A stretch of 64,000 nt of DNA from Bifidobacterium coryneforme (GCF_000737865.1 NZ_CP007287.1:76926-140925); one strand, 5' to 3'; positions 41,191 to 51,213 are shown, counted from the stretch's first letter. Program-made: numbers and translations. The notes: generated from the letters alone by a model not told the origin.

Positions 41191-43599
41191 TCAGAGGGCC
41201 GAGTCCGCATCCACCTGCATGACGTATACGTTGCGGCGCAGTTCCTTGGCAAGGGAGCGGGAGATCTCACCGGCCTCGAACATGTCCTGTATCTGGCCCA
41301 GTTCAATGGCGTAGCCCTCGTGCTTGGCCTCCTCCACGTTATCCCTGACGGCGGGCATGCCGGAGTAATCGGTCCGGCCCTCAGCGGAGGACTCGATCAT
41401 CTGGTGGTTGATGATGGTGGTCAGGAGGTCCTCGGTCTTGAACCGTCCCTTGCCCAGCTCGGCGTAGAGCTTCTCAATCAGGAAATGGTTCATCTCCGCC
41501 TGGAGATGGCGTCCCGCCAGGAAGACCTTGTTTTCGCTGAGTTTGAACGTCTTGTGCCGTAGGCGGTAGAAGATGCTGCGAACGAGGCCGCGTACCCGCC
41601 TGTGTGCTGTATATGTGCGCCAGCGAATCTCCCCGCCCTTGTCCAGATGGAAGAGGGAGGAGGAGATGGTTGACAGGATTTTCCTGGCGGCCTGCTCCTG
41701 GCAGCGTAGCTCAAAGAGACGGTTCTGATCCTCGCTCGCCTGGATTTCCTCGGGCCTGCGGATTTCCCCTTCGGCGTTATCGCGAGCCTGTTCGGCCTTC
41801 TGCAGGCTGCGGGTCATGTCCGCATCGGCATCCCGGTCGGCGGCGGTGCCCGCAGGCAACTGGCCGGTCGGCGCAGCATCATCGACCGCGGGGGAGGGGG
41901 TCCCGGCTTCGGGCACGGTCCTTTCCTCGGACTGGGGGACCCTGGCCGCGGCATCCTCCGTATCGGCCCCAACCGCAGCGGAGGGTGCGTCGGCTGCGTC
42001 GTTCAAGATATCTGCAGCTGCCGGGGCACTCTTCTCCTGGTTACCTTTCGGCTCCAGGTTCAGGCGGGTTTCAATCTGGTCGGCGGCATCCTCGATCCGG
42101 CTCAGCCGCTCGGCCATGTAATCCTGCTCCCACTCCATGGTCTGGACCTGTAGGTCCTCGAATTCCTTGGGGGAGTACTGTCCAATCTCCGACTTGAGCT
42201 TGGCGATTCGATGGTTGTACTGCTTGATGACGTGCTGGATGGCCAGGCGGTTCTCGTCGTTTATCCTGGTCGAAAGCTCCCTGATGGTTCTGCGCAGAAC
42301 GTCGATGGACTTCTCCACCTGCTGGGCAGGTACCTCTGTCTGACGGGAGGGCGCAAGCAGGGGCAGGGCGAAGTTGGCCAGGACCAGGGTGACGATGATG
42401 ACCCCAGCGGCTACGAAAATCAGCTCGTTGCGCATGGGGAAGGGGCTCCCGTTGGAGATGGTGTAGGGGATGGTCAGCGCCAGGGAGAGGGTGATGGTTC
42501 CCTTGGGGCCTCCGAAGGTCATGACGGCGGCCGACCGCCAGCGCCGGGCCGTCATGGGGCGGCGCCTCCCGGTCTCCTTGTCCCTGGCGAAAACCAGTAC
42601 GGTCGTCACCCAGAGGAACCGGAGGAGGATGACCGTCAGGGCCACTACGACGATGGTGGCTACGAGCATCCAGTTGCTGACCCGGCGGTCACGCCAACTG
42701 GTGCCCATCGCCGTGGGCAGGAGCATGCCCAGGATGATGAAGACGGCCCCGTTCAGACTGAAGGAAAGGACCTTCCAGACGCTGGTGGAGACGATGTTGG
42801 CCTTGGAGGTGTTGGGGCCGACGCCCGTGTGGTCGAACCGGGCCATGAGGCCGGTGGCCACGACGGCCAGGACCCCGGAGACATGCAGAACGTTCTGTCC
42901 GACCAGGTAGATCACGAAAGGCAGGAAGAGCTCCAGGAGGATTCTGGTGGTCGTGGTCTCCCACCCCATTCGGCGGGCGGATTCAAAGATCCAATTGACC
43001 AGGAAGCCCATGATGACGCCGAATCCAATGCCGCCCACGAATTCCACGACGAACTCCAGAAGGGCGTGGGTCATGGAGAATGAGCCGGTGACCGTAGCCA
43101 GAATGGCGAACTGGAAGCCTATGACTCCGGTGGCGTCATTGAAGAGGGATTCGCCGGCCAGGGTGGACCGTTGACTGGCGGTCAGGTCGGCGCTCTTGCC
43201 GAGGGATGAAACGGCCACCGCATCGGTCGGTCCCAGGGCGGCGCCGAGTGCCACGGCTGCGGCCAGGGGGAACATGGGCCAGGCCGCGTGCAGGATGACC
43301 CCGACCATGACCATGGTCAGGGCGGCCAGACCGATTGCCAGGGACAAGGAGGAGCGGATGTCCTTGAGGAGTTCCACCTTGTTGATGGTGTGGGCCTCGA
43401 GGTAGAGCAGGGGGGCGATGAAGAGGACCATGAAGAGTTCCGGGTCCAGCTGCATTTCCGGGAAAACCGGCAGGCAGGCCATGATCGCACCGAGGGCGAT
43501 CTGTACCAGGGGAGTCGAGACCCTGGGGATGAACCGTGAAACAAAGGAGGATATAAGGACGGCGGCCACCACGCACAGAATCAGGACGAACACTTCCAC
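41191..43599 (-). CDS. CPA1-type Na+/H+ antiporter with long cytosolic tail
   Basis: I start at the GTG complementary to 43597-43599 because AAGGAGG lies 7-13 bases upstream; the longer open frame is not conserved. The 802-residue protein has about twelve membrane helices in the first 415 residues, with GPTDAVAVSSL and the ND motif of electroneutral exchangers (LFNDATGVIGF). The cytosolic part is nearly 390 residues. It contains a coiled coil (about 440-530), a low-complexity Ala/Pro/Glu/Asp insert (about 540-630) and a conserved helical tail. Bacterial relatives such as YjcE are about 550 residues, so the insert is unusual. The protein exchanges Na+ or K+ for H+ to hold pH and sodium balance. 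Confidence 0.88.
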   Translation of the reverse strand: MEVFVLILCVVAAVLISSFVSRFIPRVSTPLVQIALGAIMACLPVFPEMQLDPELFMVLFIAPLLYLEAHTINKVELLKDIRSSLSLAIGLAALTMVMVGVILHAAWPMFPLAAAVALGAALGPTDAVAVSSLGKSADLTASQRSTLAGESLFNDATGVIGFQFAILATVTGSFSMTHALLEFVVEFVGGIGFGVIMGFLVNWIFESARRMGWETTTTRILLELFLPFVIYLVGQNVLHVSGVLAVVATGLMARFDHTGVGPNTSKANIVSTSVWKVLSFSLNGAVFIILGMLLPTAMGTSWRDRRVSNWMLVATIVVVALTVILLRFLWVTTVLVFARDKETGRRRPMTARRWRSAAVMTFGGPKGTITLSLALTIPYTISNGSPFPMRNELIFVAAGVIIVTLVLANFALPLLAPSRQTEVPAQQVEKSIDVLRRTIRELSTRINDENRLAIQHVIKQYNHRIAKLKSEIGQYSPKEFEDLQVQTMEWEQDYMAERLSRIEDAADQIETRLNLEPKGNQEKSAPAAADILNDAADAPSAAVGADTEDAAARVPQSEERTVPEAGTPSPAVDDAAPTGQLPAGTAADRDADADMTRSLQKAEQARDNAEGEIRRPEEIQASEDQNRLFELRCQEQAARKILSTISSSLFHLDKGGEIRWRTYTAHRRVRGLVRSIFYRLRHKTFKLSENKVFLAGRHLQAEMNHFLIEKLYAELGKGRFKTEDLLTTIINHQMIESSAEGRTDYSGMPAVRDNVEEAKHEGYAIELGQIQDMFEAGEISRSLAKELRRNVYVMQVDADSAL

Positions 43600-44199
43600 T
43601 GGCTGCCTCCTTCGCTCGGAAGCCCCACCCATGCCATGCGTCTGGCGGATTCCCGATATCATCGTGCCCGGGATGAAACTTGGGATGGGGCCGAACCAGC
43701 AGGGAGGAGTTTGTTCCCGTACCTTACCTATTTCAGTATACGGAATTGAATTATCCACAGAGGGAAAATTCTGCGTATCGGTGCCAAACCCGCAACTTGT
43801 CTGTCGGGCCGATTCGGACGGTGTCGGTCGCCAGGGTTTCCCGGCGCTCGCGACGGGCGTAAATGTGTGAAGATGTGGACTGCCTTCAAGCCCCGGCGCT
43901 CATCCTGAATCCTTGAATCTGTACCATTGCAAGGGTCGGTCAAGGCGCTGGACCCCGAACGTGTACCGGCGGCTTTCACAAACAAGTCCGCCGCACTCCA
44001 TATCCATCATGACCCCCGTATGATGGGCCGGCTGCAAACCGAACCGACAGACAACAACATGTCCTCAGGACGCCTGGGCTCCAACCCGCCCGCGTCAGCT
44101 GAATGGTAACTGGCCACCTGGGCCCCTCACCAAGGCATTCTCGAATGCCTTACGCACTACGGACAGTACGACCAATCCACATGGAAAGGCCTGGCTGAT
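43600..44199. other. 600-bp gene-free region with two palindromes
   Basis: This space separates the divergent antiporter and cation ATPase genes and holds no supported gene. Reading towards the antiporter, a TATACT (43735-43740) could be a -10. Upstream of the ATPase there are two inverted repeats: CATCAT-9-ATGATG (44005-44025) and the near-perfect AAGGCATTC-TC-GAATGCCTT (44132-44151), the latter 48 bp before the ATG. Either could be an operator, or the second a leader hairpin. Confidence 0.45.
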
Positions 44200-46998
44200 A
44201 TGACAGATCCGACTAACCCGCCAACCAACGAACCACGGAACACATCCCTGGAGCAGACAGGGAACACCCAACTGCAAGATACGGCCTGGCACAGCCTCGA
44301 CGCCAGCGAGGCCATGACCGCGCTGAAAACCACCGATCAGGGCCTGGACGAACAGGAGAGTCGTCGCCGCCTGGATATCTTCGGGCAGAACACCCTGGCC
44401 GAGGCAGAGACCAAGCCCAAGTGGCGACTCTTCCTGGAGCAGTTCACCAGCCCCCTGATTGCCGTCCTGATTGTCTGCGGCATCGTCACGATCTTCCTCA
44501 AACACTATGTCGATGCAGCAGCTATCTTCATCGTCCTCCTCCTCAATGCCATCATCGGTTACTACCAGGAATCCAAGGCGGACAAGGCCGTAGAGGCACT
44601 GACCTCCTTGGCTACGCCCACCACCCGGGTCATGCGCGACGGACGGCTTCAGGACATCGATGCGGCCGACCTGGTTCCCGGTGACCTGGTGGTGCTGGAG
44701 AGCGGTGACCGGGTCCCAGCCGATCTCAGGCTGGTTGAAGCCCTTCAACTCCGCATCGACGAAGCCATGCTGACCGGCGAGAGCGATGAGGCCAAGAAGA
44801 GTACGGACGCTGTCCACAAGGATGCCTCCCTGGGCGACCGCAAGTGCATGGCCTTCTCGGGCACCATGGTCACCAGCGGACGCGGCAGGGGACTGGTCGT
44901 CGCCACCGGTTCGGACACCGAGCTGGGCGAGATCAACGACCTGGTCCATGTGGCCAAGGGGCGTACCCCGCTCCAGCGAATCATCCACCGCACCGAGGTC
45001 GGCATCGCCGTGGCGGTCATCCTGGTGGCCGTCTTCGTCTTCATCGGTGGGGCCATCATCAACGGGGATGCGACCGAAGCCTTCCTTTCCGCCGTCTCCC
45101 TGGTCGTGGCCTCCATGCCCGAGGCCCTGCCCATCGTTCTGACCGTGGCCATGGCCCTGGGTGTTTCCCGGATGGCCGACTACAACGCCATCGTGCGGTC
45201 CCTGCCGGCCGTTGAGACCCTGGGGTCCATCACGGTGATTGGTTCCGACAAGACCGGCACCCTGACCCAGAACCGAATGACGGTTGAGCAGTGCACCCTG
45301 GGAGGGGGAGATCCGATCCAGGTCGATCAGATCGGTGCTGACGGTGCCGACGATCCCCGTACCCGGGCCTTCATGGCTCTGATGCGCGGAGGAGCCCTGA
45401 CCAACGAGGCCCACCGACAGGCCGACGAGGATGGAACAATCCGGTACAGCGGTGATGCGGTCGATATGGCCATGGCCCGGGTCGCCGATCAGACAGGGGC
45501 CGTGACCTGGGAGGAACTGGATTCCCCGATCGCCTCCCAGACCCCCTATGAACCTGAACTTCTCCATTCCATGACCATCCGACGCAATCCGGACGGGACT
45601 CTGACCCAGTACGTCAAGGGGGCGCCCGACGCGATCATGTCCATGAGCACGACCATGGTCGGCCCGGACGGGAATCGGATTCCTCTGGACCAGGATGCGG
45701 TCCATGCCTCCTACGAGATGATGGGTTCCCAGGGGTTGCGCGTCATCGGCGTTGCCAGCCGGACCATCGACCCGGATGAAGACCTGAAAGACCACAAGCA
45801 GGCCCACGACATGACCTTCCTCGGTCTGGAAGGAATGCTGGATCCGCCCCGCCCCGGTGTCCGCGAGGCCATAGCCGACTGCGCCAAGGCCGGTATCAGG
45901 GTCGTCATGATAACCGGTGACCACCCGGTGACCGCCGCCGCCATCGGCAAGCGCCTGGGATTGGAACACACCGAGCAGACCCTGACCGGCAGTGAGATGC
46001 TGGAGATGAGTGACGAAGTTCTCCGTGCCCGTCTGCGCGAGACCTCCATCGCCGCCAGGGTCTCGCCCCAGGACAAGCTTCGCATCGTCGAAGCCCTCCA
46101 GGACGAGGGGCACGTGGTGGCTGTGACCGGTGACGGTGTCAACGATGCCCCGGCCCTCAAGGCCGCCTCGGTGGGCATCGCCATGGGTGAATCCGGCACC
46201 GACGTGGCCCGTGAGGCCAGCGATGTGGTTCTGACCGATGACAACTTCATCACCATCACCCAGGCCGTCCGGCAGGGGAGGGCCACCTTCAAGGCCATAC
46301 GTGGTTCAGCCTACTTCCTCCTCTCCACGGCGGCCGCTGCCATGATTGCGGTCGGTGTCAATGTCATCGCCGAGGAGCCGCTCCTCTTCCTCCCCCTCCA
46401 GATGCTCTGGATCAACTTCGTTACCAACGGTGTCCAGGACATCGCCTTGGGCTTTGAGCCCGGTGACGGGGACGAGCTGGAATCCCCGCCCCGCTCGGCC
46501 GAAGAGGGTCTGCTCTCTCGTGTCCTCTGGATTCGTCTGGCGGTCTGCGGCCTCTGGATGGCCACCTGCATCCTGGTCCTCTTCCGGTCCAACCTCGACA
46601 GGGGGATGAGCCTGACCGTGGCCCGGACCATGGCGCTGACCCTCCTGGTGCTCTTCAACTTCTTCATCGCCATGTCCGCCAGGTCCGAGAAGAAGCTGAT
46701 CATCCAGCTCAATCCGCTCGACAACAAGTTCCTCCTGGTTGCATCGTTCGTGGCCCTGGGCATTCACGCCGGTGCCATGTACCTGGCTCCGGTGGCGTCC
46801 GTGCTGGGCATGGCCCCGCTGACCGGTACGCAGTGGCTGATCTGCCTGGGCATCGGCCTGACGGCCCTCATCTTCAGTGAGGGCGACAAGCTGATTCGAT
46901 CCTTCCTGGCCAAGCATGGCTACGGGCAGCACGGTCGGGCCAACCACTTCCGCCATGTGCGGCGCAGCATCGCCGACATGTTGAGCGGCCGGTCCTGA
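44200..46998 (+). CDS. P2-type cation-transporting ATPase (Ca2+ ATPase-like)
   Basis: A 932-residue pump. A cation-ATPase N-terminal domain (about 30-95) is followed by ten membrane helices, the actuator motif LTGES (about 189-193), the M4 motif PEALP (PEGLP in calcium pumps), the phosphorylation site Asp350 in SDKTGT, the KGAPD nucleotide-binding loop and TGDGVNDAPALK. The C-terminal third has the usual four to six helices. The order matches SERCA/PMR1-like bacterial P2A ATPases, which export Ca2+ and sometimes Mn2+ or Na+; the ion is not certain. All catalytic motifs are intact. AAAGG lies about 15 bases before the ATG. No regulator is adjacent, but two palindromes lie upstream. Confidence 0.92.
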   Translation: MTDPTNPPTNEPRNTSLEQTGNTQLQDTAWHSLDASEAMTALKTTDQGLDEQESRRRLDIFGQNTLAEAETKPKWRLFLEQFTSPLIAVLIVCGIVTIFLKHYVDAAAIFIVLLLNAIIGYYQESKADKAVEALTSLATPTTRVMRDGRLQDIDAADLVPGDLVVLESGDRVPADLRLVEALQLRIDEAMLTGESDEAKKSTDAVHKDASLGDRKCMAFSGTMVTSGRGRGLVVATGSDTELGEINDLVHVAKGRTPLQRIIHRTEVGIAVAVILVAVFVFIGGAIINGDATEAFLSAVSLVVASMPEALPIVLTVAMALGVSRMADYNAIVRSLPAVETLGSITVIGSDKTGTLTQNRMTVEQCTLGGGDPIQVDQIGADGADDPRTRAFMALMRGGALTNEAHRQADEDGTIRYSGDAVDMAMARVADQTGAVTWEELDSPIASQTPYEPELLHSMTIRRNPDGTLTQYVKGAPDAIMSMSTTMVGPDGNRIPLDQDAVHASYEMMGSQGLRVIGVASRTIDPDEDLKDHKQAHDMTFLGLEGMLDPPRPGVREAIADCAKAGIRVVMITGDHPVTAAAIGKRLGLEHTEQTLTGSEMLEMSDEVLRARLRETSIAARVSPQDKLRIVEALQDEGHVVAVTGDGVNDAPALKAASVGIAMGESGTDVAREASDVVLTDDNFITITQAVRQGRATFKAIRGSAYFLLSTAAAAMIAVGVNVIAEEPLLFLPLQMLWINFVTNGVQDIALGFEPGDGDELESPPRSAEEGLLSRVLWIRLAVCGLWMATCILVLFRSNLDRGMSLTVARTMALTLLVLFNFFIAMSARSEKKLIIQLNPLDNKFLLVASFVALGIHAGAMYLAPVASVLGMAPLTGTQWLICLGIGLTALIFSEGDKLIRSFLAKHGYGQHGRANHFRHVRRSIADMLSGRS

Positions 46999-47022
46999 GT
47001 CGAAAAGCACGGGGCCGGTCCG

Positions 47023-47550
47023 GTGGAGCCTGTCAGGTTGGACTGCCAGACTGGCCCTGTGCACGAATCTTGGAAGAGGGCCATGGGCCAGGCCCTGGAT
47101 CTGGCTGGACAGGCGGCCAACCAGGGCGACGTCCCTGTGGGGGCCGTGGTCCTGGACGCTCATGGGCAAGTGGCGGGTCGAGGTTGCAACCGTCGGCAAG
47201 CCCAGGGGAGGCCCCTGGCTCATGCCGAGATGGAGGCCATCACCCAGGCCGCCTCGGCCCATGGCCCTGCCGACAGGACCGACGGTGACCGGGGTTGGGA
47301 CCTGTCGGGCTGCACCATGGTCGTCACGTTGGAGCCTTGCCCCATGTGCATAGGGGCAATCCTGGCCTGTCATTTCGACCGTGTGGTCTTCGGTGCGTGG
47401 GACCCCAAGATGGGTGCCTGCGGGTCGGTCTGGGATATTCCCCGCGACCCCCACACCGGACCCACGGCCGAGGTCATAGGCGGAGTGGAGGAGGGGGCTT
47501 GTGCCGACCTCCTCTCGCATTTCTTCAAGGCCCGCCGTCAGAATTCCTGA
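47023..47550 (+). CDS. tadA: tRNA-specific adenosine deaminase TadA-like
   Basis: A cytidine/deoxycytidylate deaminase-fold protein of 163-175 residues. The zinc site is LAHAEMEAI (His and catalytic Glu) and EPCPMCIGAI (two Cys), with VPVGAVVLD before it. TadA converts A34 of tRNA-Arg(ACG) to inosine, so codons CGU, CGC and CGA are read by one tRNA. The start is uncertain: GTG at 47023 gives 175 residues, GTG at 47059 gives 163 and starts (M)HESWKRAM, close to the usual TadA beginning. Neither has a clear ribosome site. It follows the cation ATPase gene by 24 bp in the same direction and may be co-transcribed. Confidence 0.88.
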   Translation: MEPVRLDCQTGPVHESWKRAMGQALDLAGQAANQGDVPVGAVVLDAHGQVAGRGCNRRQAQGRPLAHAEMEAITQAASAHGPADRTDGDRGWDLSGCTMVVTLEPCPMCIGAILACHFDRVVFGAWDPKMGACGSVWDIPRDPHTGPTAEVIGGVEEGACADLLSHFFKARRQNS

Positions 47551-47750
47551 GCGGGGCTGTTGCGTGGTTTCGTCCCACCAGCGCCGGTGTGACTTTCAGA
47601 ACTGCCTAATTGACCATTCCGTCCAACATCCGAACGGACCCCGACCTTGTTCGCTCCGCCGTCTGCATACTGCCAGTAACTCCCCGGGGTCTGATGGCTC
47701 CGGGGACGTTTATCCGCACAGACTATCAATAGCGAAGAAGGCTGATTGCA

Positions 47751-48719
47751 ATGAAGTACGCGGTGATGGGTGCCGGTGCCATGGGATACAGATTGGGTGT
47801 GCTCCTCCAGGAGCAGGCGGGGTTGCAGGTGGACTTCGTCGATACCTGGATGCCCAATGTCGATAAGGTGCGCGATCAAGGCGGGGTCTACGTCTCACGT
47901 GATCATGAAGGCCGCCATCTGGTTCCCATCAACATTTTCACTCCGGAGGACTATCAGGGCGACCCTGATGTCTGGATCATCATGCTCAAGCAGATGCAAC
48001 TGGAGGAGGTCCTGGACAGGTGCGCCCACCTTTTCAAGGACCACCAGGTCGTCTTCTCGGCCATGAACGGATGGGGTCACTTCGACAAGATGCTCAAGTA
48101 CTTCCCCAAGGAACGAATCTACGGGGGCACGGCCATGATTGGCACGGTCCTGAACGGACCGGGGGATGTGGACTTCATAGGCAAGTCCGGGGCCGGTTCC
48201 ATGCACCTCTGTGCCATGACCGAGAAGACCACGGATCTGGAGCGGGAGATGGCCTCCGACTTCAAAGCGGCCAACCTGAACCCGATCCTTACCGAGAACT
48301 TCGAGGGGACCTGTCTGGCAAAAATCATCTTCAATTCGGTGGTCAACACGATTTGCACCATGTACCAGATCACCATGGGCCAGTTCATCTCCTACCCGGG
48401 AGCAATGGACATGGCCAGACAGCTGATTGATGAGGCCTATGATGCCTGCGAGCGAGCCGGCAAGCAGCTGATTCAGACCCGACAGGCCACCCTGGACGAG
48501 GTGGACTATGTCAGCCGCGTGGGCAACCCCCTCCACTACCCATCCATGTACCAGGACATGTCGCGCGGGCGCAAGACCGAGGTGGATTACATCAATGGGT
48601 ACATAGCCAGGCTTGGCCGTGAGAACGACTACGTCTGCCGGACCCAGGAGTTCCTGACCCATGGCGTCCACCTGGCCGAGTTGGCCTTCCAGGTCCACCG
48701 GGAGGAAACTGTCAAGTAA
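47751..48719 (+). CDS. PanE/ApbA-like ketopantoate reductase family protein
   Basis: A 322-residue NAD(P)-dependent reductase. The Rossmann motif VMGAGAMGYRLG opens the protein, and the conserved Lys/Asn core of the family is visible in LAKIIFNSVVNTICTMY. The C-terminal domain carries SMYQDMSRGRKTEVDYINGY, the PanE signature. PanE reduces 2-dehydropantoate to pantoate for coenzyme A synthesis, but the family also includes other 2-ketoacid reductases. With no other pantothenate genes near, the exact substrate is open. An imperfect stem-loop (TCCCCGG at 47681-47687 and CCGGGGA at 47700-47706) lies in the 200 bp before it. Confidence 0.85.
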   Translation: MKYAVMGAGAMGYRLGVLLQEQAGLQVDFVDTWMPNVDKVRDQGGVYVSRDHEGRHLVPINIFTPEDYQGDPDVWIIMLKQMQLEEVLDRCAHLFKDHQVVFSAMNGWGHFDKMLKYFPKERIYGGTAMIGTVLNGPGDVDFIGKSGAGSMHLCAMTEKTTDLEREMASDFKAANLNPILTENFEGTCLAKIIFNSVVNTICTMYQITMGQFISYPGAMDMARQLIDEAYDACERAGKQLIQTRQATLDEVDYVSRVGNPLHYPSMYQDMSRGRKTEVDYINGYIARLGRENDYVCRTQEFLTHGVHLAELAFQVHREETVK

Positions 48720-48753
48720 ACCGACGGGCCTTGTCACGGTCTCTTCCCCCGGA

Positions 48754-48775
48754 ATTACTTTCCGAAAACAGGAAA
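48754..48775. promoter_or_regulatory. Candidate ROK operator upstream of the alpha-galactosidase gene
   Basis: ATTACTTTCCGAA (48754-48766) is identical to a 13-bp sequence in front of the ROK/ABC genes at 52631-52643. Here it forms a dyad TTTCC-7-GGAAA (48759-48775). It lies 114 bp before the GH36 start. Confidence 0.55.
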
Positions 48776-48888
48776 ACGCGCACAGCGAGACAAGTTAGTT
48801 GTCAATTCATAGCATGGTCCCTGACTGTGGATGTGCTTCGTCCGGCCCATGAGGACCGGTCGGGCCATGGGCTTGTGACGGAGGTGTC

Positions 48889-51180
48889 ATGGACGTTCAG
48901 CGGGACAGGGCCGGGGTGGAGTCCTATCTGGGAAGATCTGCAGACGGTACAACCTTGACCCTGGTGTATATGGAGCAGGCCGATGTGGGGTTGGGTATAC
49001 TCCTGTCCGGCCGGGAACTGCCCCGAATCGTTCATTGGGGTCGTCGGCTGTCCGATCCTTCAGCCCTTCTGGGTGCCTACGATGCCCTGGCCCCCCAGCG
49101 GGTTTCCGGTGGTCTTGACCAGACTGCCTGGCCCAGCATCCTGCCCGCACAGTCCGAGGCCTGGACCGGTGCCCCCCGACTCGGTATCAGCCGAAAGGGT
49201 GTAGAGGTCTTCTGCCACTTCCAAGTCGAAGCGACCGATTTGGCACAGCAGGTTGCCGGGTCTCCCTTGGGCCAATGCGAAGATGAAGGCACGGATTCCG
49301 GTGATTCCGGGGTCCCCACGCTGACGGTCAAGGCCGCCGACGCCGACCAGGGGGTGGGATTGACCTGGAGTTGCCAGCTTTTGGCATCCGGGTTGATTCG
49401 TCAGCGGATGGGCCTTATCAATCTTGATCCGACCCGCTCCCTGGCTGTCAACCGTTTGGAGCTGGGCTTTCCCCTCCCACCTAGGGACTGCGAGGTCATG
49501 ACGACTACAGGTCATCACCTGAGGGAACGTAGTCCCCAACGCCAACCTCTGAATGTCGGCCGGATGGAGCGTTCCACCTTTGTAGGTAGGCCTGATTTTG
49601 ATTCTTCTCTTCTCCTCTGTGCGGGGACGCCAGGGTTTGGCTTCGAGGGCGGAAGCGTCAGGGCCGTCCACCTCGGGTGGAGCGGCAACGGCGGGCTGAA
49701 CGTCGAGCGCATCCCGTCGGCCCCCGCTCTTATTGGTGGTGGTGAGGTCCTCTTGTCGGGCGAAATGGTCCTTCCACCCGCGTCGGCTCGCGACCGGACG
49801 CCACCGACCTACACCACTCCCTGGCTCTACGGCTCCTGGGGAGAGGGATTGAACCAGGTGGCGCAGCGGTTCCACGAACACCTGCGTTCTCTTCATCCGG
49901 GGTTCGCCACCCGCCCCCGTCCGGTCACCCTTAATACCTGGGAGGCGGTTTACTTCGACCACTCCTATAAGAAGCTCGCTGCCTTGGCGGATAAGGCGGC
50001 CTTGGCCGGAGTTGAACGGTTCGTGGTTGATGACGGCTGGTTCGCCGGCAGGCGGTCGGATGAATCGGGCTTGGGGGATTGGTCCATCGATACCGGGGTC
50101 TGGCCTGAGGGGCCACAGGGCCTGGAGGCCCTGGCCTCCAAGGTTCATCAGCTGGGCATGGAGTTCGGGCTCTGGTTCGAACCGGAGATGGTCAGCCCCG
50201 ATTCCGTGGTCTTCCGGGAGCATCCCGACTGGGTCATGAAACCGTTGAACTCACGTCTTCCCGTCCAAGGCCGCAGTCAGCAGGTCATGGATCTGACCAA
50301 TCCCCAAGCCTATGACCACGTCTTCCAAGCCATGGATTCCCTGGTTTCCCGCCTGGGCATCGACTACATCAAGTGGGATCACAACCGCTACGTCATTGAG
50401 GCGTGCTCCCCCTTGAGTGGCCGCCCGGCGGTCCACGAGCAGACAGAGGCCGTCTACCGAATCATGCGCGATTTGAAGACCAGACATGGGAATCTGGAAA
50501 TCGAAACCTGTAGTTCAGGAGGTGCCCGCATCGATCTGGGCATCCTGGAGTATACCGATCGTGTCTGGGTCTCCGACTGTGTGGACCCGGTGGAGCGAGC
50601 CGATATCCAGCGCTACACCTCCCTCCTGGTTCCCCCGGAGATGATGGGGGAACATGTGGGGGATTCCCCGGCCCATTCGACCGGGCGTGCGACATCGCTC
50701 CAGCTCCGTGCGGCCATGACCTTCTTCGGCCACATGGGTGTGGAATGGGATTTGCTTAAGGTTTCCCAGGAACAACTGGACGAACTGGGTTGCTGGATTG
50801 CGGTATATAAGGAGCGACGCGAACTCTTCCGGACCGGACGCCTGGTGCATGGAGATGCCTTCGACCCGGCAATCAGGCTTGACGGGGTTATTGCGACCGA
50901 TGGTTCCTCGGCCGTCTACCGCTTTACCCAGCTCGCCTCCTCGGTCAACTACCCGGCCCAGACCGTCGCCCTACCCGGTCTGAATCCCGAAGAGAACTAC
51001 AGGGTCAGGCCTCTGGAGGTCTGCAGGTCCCTGGCGGTGATTGGCGGTGGGCAGAGCCCGTTGGCCTGGTGGGAGGGCGAAGGGGCCGTGCTGCCCGGCG
51101 CCGTCCTGGTCGATGAGGGACTTCGTCCCCCGGTTATTCACCCGGCGGAAGCTGTGGTCTTCCAGGTGGAGCGTATCTAG
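48889..51180 (+). CDS. aga: Alpha-galactosidase, GH36
   Basis: A 763-residue enzyme with GGAGGTGTC just before the ATG and no signal peptide. The N-terminal beta-sandwich (about 1-330) is followed by a TIM barrel with VDDGWFAGRR, EFGLWFEPEMV and the catalytic motif YIKWD, giving nucleophile Asp497. The acid/base is Asp563 in VSDCVDP, and a short C-terminal beta domain follows. GH36 enzymes remove terminal alpha-1,6-galactose from raffinose, stachyose and melibiose, probably as tetramers in the cytosol. It is convergent with the ROK gene, and a shared 13-bp motif lies upstream of both the GH36 gene and the ROK/ABC promoters. Confidence 0.95.
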   Translation: MDVQRDRAGVESYLGRSADGTTLTLVYMEQADVGLGILLSGRELPRIVHWGRRLSDPSALLGAYDALAPQRVSGGLDQTAWPSILPAQSEAWTGAPRLGISRKGVEVFCHFQVEATDLAQQVAGSPLGQCEDEGTDSGDSGVPTLTVKAADADQGVGLTWSCQLLASGLIRQRMGLINLDPTRSLAVNRLELGFPLPPRDCEVMTTTGHHLRERSPQRQPLNVGRMERSTFVGRPDFDSSLLLCAGTPGFGFEGGSVRAVHLGWSGNGGLNVERIPSAPALIGGGEVLLSGEMVLPPASARDRTPPTYTTPWLYGSWGEGLNQVAQRFHEHLRSLHPGFATRPRPVTLNTWEAVYFDHSYKKLAALADKAALAGVERFVVDDGWFAGRRSDESGLGDWSIDTGVWPEGPQGLEALASKVHQLGMEFGLWFEPEMVSPDSVVFREHPDWVMKPLNSRLPVQGRSQQVMDLTNPQAYDHVFQAMDSLVSRLGIDYIKWDHNRYVIEACSPLSGRPAVHEQTEAVYRIMRDLKTRHGNLEIETCSSGGARIDLGILEYTDRVWVSDCVDPVERADIQRYTSLLVPPEMMGEHVGDSPAHSTGRATSLQLRAAMTFFGHMGVEWDLLKVSQEQLDELGCWIAVYKERRELFRTGRLVHGDAFDPAIRLDGVIATDGSSAVYRFTQLASSVNYPAQTVALPGLNPEENYRVRPLEVCRSLAVIGGGQSPLAWWEGEGAVLPGAVLVDEGLRPPVIHPAEAVVFQVERI

Positions 51181-51190
51181 CGACTTCCTG

Positions 51191-51213
51191 GCACGGCTGC
51201 AGCCTGGCCGTGC
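51191..51213. terminator. Stem-loop between aga and the ROK gene
   Basis: GCACGGC (51191-51197) and GCCGTGC (51207-51213) pair around a 9-base loop, 11 bases after the aga stop and between convergent genes. No T run follows. Confidence 0.5.

Noticed and set aside
44095..46113. 672-codon minus-strand frame opposite the P2 ATPase
   Set aside because: Same effect; the plus strand carries every P-type ATPase motif.
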